From Priapulus caudatus (Eukaryota > Priapulida > Priapulimorpha > Priapulimorphida > Priapulidae), in the NCBI RefSeq assembly GCF_000485595.1, contig NW_014577707.1:84149-110053 (forward strand): a DNA stretch of 25,905 bases, read 5' to 3'. The notes under the pieces are model-generated. The model did not search any database and was not told the origin of the DNA. It worked only from the letters and a program-made list of their open reading frames with translations. The position numbers were made by a program, and so were the translations under genes. Shown one piece after another: positions 1-8,434 of the stretch (its first letter is position 1; every line of letters starts with the position of its first letter).

Positions 1-75
1 CCTTTGTTAGCTCTAGTACTATAGCCCTTCGCTCCTTCCTCCTGCGACGGAGCAAAGGGCTATACTATAGGATGA
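1..75. repeat. Short hairpin repeat (MITE-like), copy 1
   Basis: The 20-base string TAGCTCTAGTACTATAGCCC at 8-27 recurs identically at 25640-25659. Here it is followed by an inverted partner: bases 21-36 pair with about 52-67 (GGAGC, then GGGCTATA) with one G-T mismatch, giving a stem of about 16 bp. The same architecture, CTATAGCCC then GGGCTATAG, is seen at the other end of the window. I read this as a non-autonomous foldback or MITE-type dispersed repeat. The class is inferred and no coding capacity is present. Confidence 0.5.
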
Positions 76-509
76 GTACGTATACGTACGTATAACCCAA
101 CCATGCAAGCTGTGTGAATAACGTCAATATACAATATTCTAACCCTAGCAATACCGTTTCTTGGAGCTAACGTACGTATGTAGTAAGTGTTACGAAAACC
201 CAGACCCTCTCATAACTTAACGTTAACGATGAAAATAACACATTTACACAAATAATTGTAATTATAGTGATATTATATTTTATATTAATGAGTAAAATGT
301 GTGTTTTTCATGAAAAATACATCAGAAAACTTACTTATCTACGGATCATAAACCATAATAAATGTTTACAAATGGCGTTTGTTCCCTTGTTTTGAATGTT
401 TGTTGAGTCAAAGCAAATCAAAGCAGCCAATCAGAGGAGCCCAAAACTCTGCAATGGATATAACGTGTAGGGAAAAAAAATTCGCCCCCCGGGCCGTGGT
501 AGTAGGCAG
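76..509. other. Non-coding stretch, no gene seen
   Basis: AT-rich DNA with a poly-A run near 473-480 and a C run near 484-490. I see no exon-like reading frame with splice signals and no RNA gene. If the GPCR has a further 3' exon or a long 3' UTR, it would lie here or beyond the window. Confidence 0.4.
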
Positions 510-960
510 AGTGATATGTGACACTACCAAGCACGACCTGACGTAAAAACATGACAGTGCCACTCGACATTGTGACGCGTGACGTTATCAACCATCATAA
601 TCTGACGCAGAAACATGGCAGTGCGACTCAACATTGTGACGCGTGACGTTATCAAACGCTTCATGATATGACGCAGACACAACGGTGCCTGTCGACATGG
701 TGACGCGTGACGTTATCAAACGTATCATGATCTGACGCAGACACGACGGTACCTGTCGACATTGTAAGCGTGACGTTGTCAAACGTATCATGACCTAAGG
801 CAGATACACGGCGGTGCCTGTCGACATTGTGGGCGTGACGTTATCAAACGTATCATGATCTGACGCAGACACGGCGGTGCCTGTCGACATGGTGACGCGT
901 GACGTTATCAAACGTATCATGACCTAAGGCAAAGGCATGGCGGTGCCTGTCGACATGGTG
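510..960. repeat. 64-bp minisatellite at the 3' end of the GPCR
   Basis: About seven tandem units of roughly 64 bp. Each contains GTGACGCGTGACGTTATCAA, then a CTGACGCAGACAC block, then GGTGCCTGTCGACAT. Copies differ mainly by substitutions, and neighbouring copies share variants, so this array looks genuine. Its gene-proximal edge (about 960) lies 30 bp from a possible splice donor (GTAAGC at 990-985) of the TM7 exon. If that donor is not used, the array edge encodes the receptor's last residues and its stop codon. Each unit has TGACGTTA, which resembles a CREB/ATF half-site; that role is speculative. Confidence 0.85.
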
Positions 961-1074
961 ATGTTGGACGCTGCTGACGACGAGGCTTACATATGCCCGT
1001 GAACGTCAGGTAGATGAACGGATTCACTGCGCTTTCCATTGCTGCTAGAAGCACGAAGATCACGACGTATCCGG
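917..1074 (-). CDS. GPCR exon 2: TM7 and tail
   Basis: Begins after TTTGCAG (1076-1075 is the AG) and takes one base from exon 1 to keep frame. It reads AGYVVIFVLLAAMESAVNPF and then IYLTFTG, a TM7 with the NPxxY motif intact. Reading on gives ICKPRRQQRPTSP and a stop at 919-917 inside the first 64-bp repeat unit. Alternatively the exon ends at 991 (ATAT|GTAAGC, phase 1), and the tail lies in a further exon outside the window. TM7 identity is firm; the 3' end is not. Confidence 0.75.
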
Positions 1075-2510
1075 CTGCAAATGACCATAGAATATTTTAA
1101 AATGATAACCAACTCGTCCAACTAGCAACTGTTACATTATACGTCCTATTTTAACGTTCCGTTCGATGTAAGCAGACGTGAAAAAAATCGCCATTCCTAC
1201 ACAGCTTATGGTGCGCATGAAAAGCCGTTTGGCTTACAATAGCAAATTGACAACTCGTTAAAACCAATCTTATCAGCTCAATGTTTGCCGATGTAATTAG
1301 TGCTAACACTAAGTATTTTTTCCTAGAAAAATTCCAACGAAATCTTTACAAATATACACTTCGGGAAACACCTGGCCCAATGAGATTAACTAGTTAATTG
1401 TCATGCTCGGTGGCATTTAGGGTAGAAAGCGTCGGCGAAGCTGAGAAGTGTTGAACAGGTCTCACCCTCTTCGTTACTTTCGTACACAGTACGCTGTAGC
1501 GACATGTAGAGAACGCCGAGGAAAAATGGCGACCAGCAGATGACGTGGCACGTGACGACGGCCAGCGTCAGCATCACCGTCCTCTTCATCGCCCTGCCCA
1601 TCGTGCCGTCGCAGGCCGTCGCATGGCCGCCGTTCGTGTCGCCGCGCGTCGCATTGCCGACGGCCTCGAACGTAACGCACTCGTGCATGACGCGTGGCGA
1701 CTCGGTGCCGCTGTCCAGCGAGCGAGAGTTGGTGAACACGATCGACACCCGCCTGAGCGTCGAGCCGCCCTGCTCGCTCACGCGCACGCCGCGGCGGATC
1801 GTGCAGCAGATGCGACCGTAGCAGAAGAGCAATAGGGCTAGCGGGAGGACGTACACGGCGGCGGTGAACCAGAGCACGTAGGCGAGTTCTCCCCATCGAT
1901 GCGCAAACACCGCCCAACAGTCAGTGACTGCGCCACCGTCGGCCGTCGGCCACGTGTGCCGCCGGAAGATGACCGCCTGCGGAATGCTGAGCAGGACCGA
2001 CGTCGCGTAGGCGACGGCGACCATGGCGCGACCGTGCCGCAGCTTCCAGACGCTCTTCGTCCACGACGACGCGCCGCAGATGGCGAGGTAGCGGTCGATC
2101 GCCATGGCAACGAGCATGCACGTCGACAAGTACATCGAGTAGATCTGCGCGTATTTGATCGCCTTGCAGAGCACGTCGCCGCCGTGGAAGCGGTACGTTA
2201 TCTCCCAGCCAAGCTGCGGCAGCGTCTGCAGGAAGGCGACCTGGAGGTCGGCGGCGGCAAGGTGCGCGATGAAGAACAGCATGCGCGTGAGGCGCTTGTG
2301 TCGCACGCAGACGACGAGCAGCACGAGCGCGTTGCCGACGACGCTCGTGGTGAAGAGCAGCGCCAACACGGCCACCTCGATGCGAGCCACACGCTCGTCG
2401 CGCGCTTCCTGCGGACCTGCGTCAGCGCTGCCGTTACGGGTCATGTTCACCGAATCCAGTGTCGCGATTACCGTCATGTCGAAACTAGCGTCTGTCGACA
2501 CGGGACACAT
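917..2510 (-). CDS. Oxytocin/vasopressin-type neuropeptide GPCR (two exons)
   Basis: A class A seven-helix receptor of the vasopressin/oxytocin-like peptide family, expected at the cell surface and coupled to G proteins. Exon 1 is 2510-1466 and exon 2 is 1074-917, about 400 residues. The start is the first Met after an in-frame TAA. Seen directly: N-glycosylation sites NMT and NGS before TM1; GNALVLLV in TM1; LAAADL in TM2; LPQLGWEITYRF and the Cys of DVLCKA before TM3; DRYLAIC at the end of TM3; DCWAVF plus RWGELAYV in loop 2, a hallmark of this family; a long third loop; VICWSPFF in TM6; and NPFIY in TM7. The intron (1465-1075, GTGAGA...TTGCAG, phase 1) lies between TM6 and TM7, where I recall vertebrate oxytocin and vasopressin receptor genes also being split. 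The C-terminal end is uncertain, because GTAAGC at 990 could be a donor. The ligand cannot be told from sequence. Confidence 0.88.
1466..2510 (-). CDS. GPCR exon 1: N-terminus to TM6
   Basis: Encodes residues 1-348 plus one base. It holds the glycosylated N-terminus, TM1-TM6, the DRY motif and both conserved disulfide cysteines. The donor is AGAGG|GTGAGA, ending at 1466 in phase 1. If the intron is retained, the frame runs on to a stop at 1401-1403 and gives a 369-residue protein without TM7. GC content is much higher than in the flanking DNA, as expected of constrained coding sequence. Confidence 0.88.
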
Positions 2511-3217
2511 ATACGGGGTTTACTAGCGACCCAACCGACGAGAGCTACGTAAATTGCATCCACGCGAGTGCGAAGAATCTAGTTAATGTATTCGCCGAGC
2601 GAATCAGAGCGCGACTAGTCGCAGCGACATGCGGGCCAAATTCTAGGCGGCGTGGATTAGCGGTGGCCAGATGCGAACGGTGGGACTCACGCTGGGAAAG
2701 TGATGTGGCGCGTACCGACGAGAGAGAAGCCATGCGGGCTACAGCTGCTGCCTCATAATGCGGCTTCACGCGGGAGCCTTGACTTCCGGATTCAGGTTTT
2801 ATGATCTCCGAGAGCCAGATTGTTGACGGCGCTCTACTGACCCCGGACTGCTTCCGCGCGAAATCGATCTCACCTTACCGTCGATTCATCAATGCTCGTC
2901 AGCTGACCTATCAACGCATCGTGGGCGTGGAGGATGAGGTTGTGTTGGCAAGTGTGTTTGTTGAATTTCGCTCTTAACGTGATGCGCTTGTTTGTTTTTG
3001 CAGCGGGCCGTGAGTACGTGATTTACGATGCGTTGCGGCAAGAACTGCCATAATGTTTTCCGTCGCACATGTGAACTGTCACTGCCGAAAATGCACACCC
3101 TCCATGTGATGCATGCGCTAACATATGGCTTGTTTGTAATGCACTTCCACGAATATATACGTCGCCAATACTGCGCAAATGCTACCACAATAGCGGCAGC
3201 AGTAGAGGCAGCAATAA

Positions 3218-3249
<32 letters not shown>

Positions 3250-4590
3250 GTAGCAATAACAATAAGAGCAACACTAAACACGACAACGACGACGATGACA
3301 ACAATACCGAGACCTAATACGACAACACACGTACTTCGTGGAATGAAACGCGCACAAAAATAGTGGGAATCGAAAAGGAGGATGCCACAGACAGATATTT
3401 TGGATTTTAGATTTTTTAACTCTTACCACGAATCGAAATCAGATCTTGTTAATGACACGTGCAGTATTGTACGTATTGTATTGTGAGAACTGTGAGTATT
3501 GTGTATTGAGTATTGTGTAAAAAAGTCCATTTCAGGTTGCACTTCTAATGAAATGGATGGTGAAAGGGCAGCTGCCTCACTCATGTTTTAGGGGAAAATA
3601 AGTCGCCCAATAACCTTAAATAACCATAACAGATCTGACAACAGAGCAAAATGATCTCTTCAGTCTAACGTTCTCCTACGTGGGGTATATTCTTCAATCG
3701 TGAAAAAAGGTGTTTCCGCGTGTTATTCCAACAAATTCCCCCCCTCATGTATGCAGGGTGCGGCTCTGATGACACGCACACCAATTCATTTAAAAATTAT
3801 ATGCGTTTCCACGATAAAGGTAAGATATTCCTGCCGTTCTAACGAGTGGAGGCAAAAGTAAGCATGTGTGGTATTTCTTCACAAGAACTTTATTCACAAT
3901 GGACGTCTCATCGCGTAACAATTGAGTTGCGCACAATGTATAACAAGATGTTCGAAATGTAAGCCAATTACGAATAATAAATCCATCACCACCAAATCCA
4001 TCGAATGAAAACAACAAGATCGACAGTGAAAGTGAAAGTCACCAACAATTTCCTAACTGGCCAAGAACCGAAACAATGCAAGTGCCAACTGAAGAGGACT
4101 CTGTCGTACGACATTTGGCACTAATGCGTATCGAGATCCCTCTAAGCTACCCCCGCCTTCCTACGTGTTAAAATGATTCTACTTTACAATGATGATCACA
4201 TCTATTTACTAGACGTTCGAGTCGGAACGCAGCAGCGTTACGTGGTTGTTCACGAGTCTTGGGAGACGCTTATAAGCTGAGTATACCACACGTAATGCAT
4301 AAAACGAATTTGAACTACGCGCTCTCATTTTATTTGGCATTACGTACACGGGAAACTTTCACAGGATTCATAAATATACACTGTATAGTCCGACCAGAAA
4401 ATACTGTCATGATGCAACGCGTCACTTTCCGTTACTACGCAACATACTGCAATAACAGAAATAAAAAAAACTTCTGTGTAACTTACAGTAGACTTAGACT
4501 CAGTACACTTGTAGTAAATTGCAATAAAAAATAATCAAGTGTAAGTATGCCTATGGTGTCAGTATACACGCACATAGCACTTTACGGCAT
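2511..4590. other. Intergenic spacer upstream of the GPCR
   Basis: Holds the GPCR 5' flank (presumed promoter and 5' UTR; no convincing TATA box or initiator could be picked) and the trinucleotide repeat at 3184-3305. Short open frames on both strands have no splice logic or recognisable domains. No RNA gene was seen. Confidence 0.4.
3184..3305. repeat. CAG/AAC-type trinucleotide microsatellite
   Basis: An imperfect trinucleotide tract dominated by GCA/CAG (about 3212-3250), passing into ACA and CGA triplets. It yields Ala/Thr-rich or poly-Ala frames on both strands, which I do not consider genes. Confidence 0.85.
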
Positions 4591-4657
4591 ATATATATAT
4601 CAGAAGTAGATAATAGGTAATTCCCTATTATCTACTTCTGATGTATATATATATATA
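4591..4657. repeat. Long hairpin / palindromic element with TA arms
   Basis: CAGAAGTAGATAATAGG at 4601-4617 is exactly inverted at 4624-4640 with a 6-base loop, and (TA)n runs extend both outer arms. This perfect 17-bp stem plus AT arms is typical of a foldback MITE or a young palindrome. Confidence 0.75.
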
Positions 4658-6506
4658 TCCAGCAAGATATGTGCCTTAACATAACGACGGTAGACTAAAA
4701 TCTATTAATGATTGGCAGCTAACCGGCTAGCCGGCAGTTGGGAATGTCATTTTACATTGTGGTTAGTCACTTTACATCGATATTGATTAGACTGTAATTA
4801 ATTAAAATTATTACAGTGAACCTATAAATTGCACCACATGAGTCGAATAAAAGCTTTGCTATTTTGCTCGTGATGAAAAATATGGCGTGATCATTTTCTA
4901 TACTTCCCACAGCATCAAATACTTTTGGTAAGTTAGCTTACCACCACAAATTCCTACTAATTTCCTCTTATTCTTTAACCCACACCTCCTCTCGTGAATG
5001 CATGAGTATTACTTAATCTTACTTATATAAACTCTACACTATACTCTATATCACTATAACGCATGCCTCTCACTATGACTCCCAAACGATTTCAACATTT
5101 TTTTTCTACAATTACCCCTTCATTTTCCCGAGCGGCCAACAAAACAATTTCACATAGATATGACTCGGCAACTTTGCCATAAGCTCGCATAATACTCCAG
5201 ATTAACAACTAGTGATTAAATTACGCTGATAAACAACTGCCAACATATATGTGCGCATCGTTTGTGAAACCTCCGCCAAGCGGACGAGAGAATAGGCGCC
5301 AATAGTAGCTGCAAATAACGCTGGGTGAATCACCAATGCAATTGTTCCGCTACACCTATTCGTATATTTTGATACTCAAAATCAGTCGTTTGTTACTCAT
5401 GTTACTTGCTTCGGAAACCCGACGACTGGGGACAATCACGTAACGCGATACACTACACTACGATTATTATGACATTTTGTTGGTATTAGTTTGAAAGATA
5501 CGAGAATTTTCTCTCTAAACCGAGGCCAATACTCTTGCCTGCAGCACGAGCCATCGCACGACGGTTGCCTACGATTATCTGTACGCAAATTCTGACCAGA
5601 ATTATACAAAAGATGTAGCCTGGGTTGGAATCCAAGTGGCTAATGCACGCTCTCTACCTTCCCGAGCAATATAAGCATACAACATGCACTCACTGCACAC
5701 GTTTATTCCCACTCCGCGAGTAAGTATATCTGCTTTTTTTTTTACCGTTGTTGATCTTGTAGATAAGAACAGATGATAAATAAACAAGTAAAATTTGAAA
5801 CATTTTTGAGTATAGATGTCCGATACCGGTGACAAACTCTCGTGTCCGATATCCCAAGCTCTACAGTAAGGTATCTACTTTTCGTAGTTTCAGTTTATCC
5901 AGCGGGTTACATTAGGATATGAGGGTACTGTGCAAATGCACAATAACTCATTGAATCACGCAGAAGGAAGAAGTTCCCAATGCAAGTTTTCCCACTGCCT
6001 GCATAACCATCGAACTAACGGCCGACATTTAAAACTCACCAACGCATTAATAATAAGTTTAGTCGGCTGTAACACGGCAGCAATATATTAAAATCATGTG
6101 CGTACCTGACTACGAAAATAATCTTCATTCCGCATCACAGTTGTTATATTAATACATTTTCATATATATACATACTGACTTCACTCGACCTGCTGTTTGC
6201 TAATGAGTGACTGAGTGCGCACGCAGGACAAGTGACCTGCGGCTATTACATCACCGTAAAGTAATCTCTAGAAAACACCTCGGTCATGCCTCTGCTCGCT
6301 GCACTTCAAAGCAGCCAGCTTGCGGCGTTATCTATCACACACCACACATCGTGCGCGACGATTCGTTTATTGCTGAGTAACTCTTGAATAACGGAGTGCG
6401 TGCATTTTCGTTGTGCCGCAATTACCTATCCCGCAATTACACTTACAGCTCCCGACCGCTGTCCCCGCCCGTCGCGGGACGATCGGACGTGGGCGCACTG
6501 CACCGA
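4658..6506. other. Intergenic spacer, no gene seen
   Basis: AT-rich DNA between the two genes. Short frames occur, but none has homology I recognise or paired splice sites. The part nearest 6500 presumably contains the TRPM 3' UTR and polyadenylation region. Confidence 0.4.
6366..6371 (-). terminator. Possible TRPM polyadenylation signal
   Basis: TTTATT on the plus strand is AATAAA on the gene strand, about 585 bases past the TRPM stop codon. I found no AATAAA nearer to the stop. No transcript evidence is available, so this is only a candidate. Confidence 0.25.
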
Positions 6507-6599
6507 TTAAAGGCCCGTCTCCACACACGCGGCGCGGCACGGAACGCCACAGAAACGGCGCCGTTCACCCCTACTGGCAAAGTTCAAATCTATTATATC
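6507..6599. mobile_element. Partial MITE copy, left end only
   Basis: After a TTAA at 6507-6510 comes a terminal block containing CCCGTCTCCACACACG and then GGCGCGGCACGG. It resembles the left end of the complete element at 6604, and the interior (AAAGTTCAAATC) also resembles that element's AAAGTCAAATGAG. No right end follows, so it looks truncated, perhaps by insertion of the second copy. Confidence 0.55.
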
Positions 6600-6925
6600 T
6601 TAAGGCGCTGTCTCCACTGACACGGCACGGCGCCAGCCCGGTTTCACGGCGACGGCGAAAGTCAAATGAGTTTGACTTTTGTCGGATGCCATGTACGGAG
6701 AAAGACAGTTGAACCAATCAATGCGATTCTTTTTTATCACGTGTTCTGCTCGCGCCACCATCAGCCAATGGAAAACAAGCACATGCATGATTTCTAATCA
6801 CTGAACCCGAGTGAACACAATGCGCTCAGATACAATGCGCTAAATCACAATGCATTTTTTTTCAGCACAACGGCGCTGCGTTTTGCTGTGCCGTGCCGTG
6901 CTGCGTGTGTGGAGACATAGCTTAA
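6600..6925. mobile_element. TTAA-flanked MITE in the TRPM 3' UTR
   Basis: TTAA at 6600-6603 and 6922-6925 bracket a 318-bp element with imperfect terminal inverted repeats of about 30 bp. The left end reads GGCGCTGTCTCCACTGACAC then GGCACGGC; the right end, inverted, reads GCTATGTCTCCACACACGC then AGCACGGC. A TTAA target duplication is characteristic of piggyBac-type transposition. The element has no coding capacity, so it would be a non-autonomous derivative. It sits 28 bases past the TRPM stop, so it should be transcribed in the 3' UTR. Confidence 0.75.
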
Positions 6926-6953
6926 AGCGTGCAATCCCGCCCATGTTGCGCCG

Positions 6954-8434
6954 CTAACATGACGTCTCCTTGGCCTCGCACGGCGCCTCCGAATCGAGAT
7001 CTGGGGCAAACTTGACGCGCGGCGCCGTGTCCCTGCGCTGGCGTGCAATCGGCGGCACCGCGCCGTGCTTGTCGTCCTCGCCAGGGCCAGGCATCATCAC
7101 GCTCGGTGCGCTGAGCGACGATGCCAGCACACCCTGCTCCCACACGCTGGCCAGCAACCGCGGCAGCTGCGCGCGCGTGTCGCTGCGCTCACCCGCGGCT
7201 CCCAACCTTTGACCTGCGCTGCCGCTGGTCTGGTGGTCATCGATGCACGACCTTTGACCTGCACCGCCGCTGGTCTGGAGGTCGTCGGCGCACGACCTTT
7301 GACCTTCGGCGCTCACACCCCCAACATTCTGGAGGTCGTCGGTGCGCAACCTTTGACGCTCGCCGCTACTAGCGCCGCTGTCGACGCGGTCTCGGGAGTC
7401 GACGACCGTGTCCGTCGTTGACTGAAGACTGGCCTGGTGCATCAGCATGCCGGCCGGCGGCCGCGAGTTGACGGTGTTGCCGCCCTGCTGGTGGAACTGG
7501 AGCAGGCCGAACTCGAGGTCGACCGTGCCGAAGTCGAACGCGACCCCGTCGTCGTCGCTGCCGGCCGCCGCCGCGTCCTCGTTTAGCTCGGTGATGTCGC
7601 TGACCGCTGACACACTGCGCACATCGTCGAGGCTCGCCGACAGGTTCTCCGAGTCGCGGTGGATGCGCCGCTGGATGAGGCCCTCGAGGATGCGGTAGTC
7701 GCGCTCCTCAGCATCCCGCAGCACCTCGGCAGCGGCGTTCCCGCCCGCCGACGCCGGCCCACCCACCGTCTCGGTGGTCGGGGCGTCGAGCGAGGGGCTC
7801 GCGGGCGGGCTCTCGGGGCTGCCGACGATGGTGAGAAGGCACGACGTGTCGATGTTGTCCGTGATGCTCGTGTAGTCGTGCCGCAGCTGGCTGAGCAGCG
7901 TCGTCACGTTCACGTTGAACGGCGTCTGCGCGCGAGCGCCCAAGCTGTCCGCGCGCACCATCGCCGCCGGGGTGGCCCCGCCCGCTGCAGCCGCGGCCGC
8001 GGCGGTTGGGATCGTCACGGACAACTCGAGCAGGTCGGCATGCGGCGGCGACTCCTGCTCGCCGTCCGCCGGCTGCTGCCTCGCCAGGCGGCGCTGCAGT
8101 AGGCTCGGCCGGCCGGGACCGCGGCGCGCCGGCACGTCCAGGTAGGGGGCGCCGGCGATCGCGCTGCGCGATCGCGCCGACACGGAGCGGCGCAGGCCGC
8201 CGCCGCCGGACGGCATTGACTGCCGGAGCGGCGTCGGAGTCTTCCCGCTCGCCGCGAGATCTGATCCGGACGACCAGGTCGCGGTCAACGTGGGCTTCTC
8301 TGCGGGCTCTTCCTGCGCTGCCCACCTCGCGCCATCTTCCTCCAGCGTCTGCTTTGCGTTGAAAGCACCGTCAGAGGCTGCGGCGACGACGTCTGCGGCA
8401 TAGCGAAATCTCTCCTCATCCTCAACAGTGCGAT
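6954..8434 (-). CDS. trpm: TRPM exon K: long C-terminal tail and stop
   Basis: 1,481 bases after CAATTTTTAG, encoding 492 complete residues, then TAG at 6956-6954. GC-rich and mostly disordered: a poly-Ala run (TAAAAAAAGG), Pro/Ser-rich stretches, a three-unit coding repeat, and one conserved island, [12 protein letters not shown], that matches the vertebrate TRPM1/3 tail (YTSITDCIDTRC). No kinase or NUDT9 domain. Antisense open frames over this exon are by-products of its high GC content. Confidence 0.92.

Noticed and set aside
1899-2552. Plus-strand open frame opposite the GPCR
   Set aside because: High-GC antisense shadow of the receptor exon, with no domain logic.
2889-3363. Alanine/threonine-rich frames on both strands
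   Set aside because: Produced by the trinucleotide microsatellite.
4259-4534. 91-residue plus-strand frame
   Set aside because: AT-rich, no upstream Met context, domain or splice partners that I can support.
7065-8362. Several antisense and alternate frames over the TRPM tail
   Set aside because: Arg/Ala-rich compositional shadows of a GC-rich exon. The minus frame with conserved [12 protein letters not shown] and phase match is the real one.
6954-8434. Possible alpha-kinase or NUDT9 domain in the TRPM tail
   Set aside because: No kinase or Nudix motifs; the tail is low complexity.
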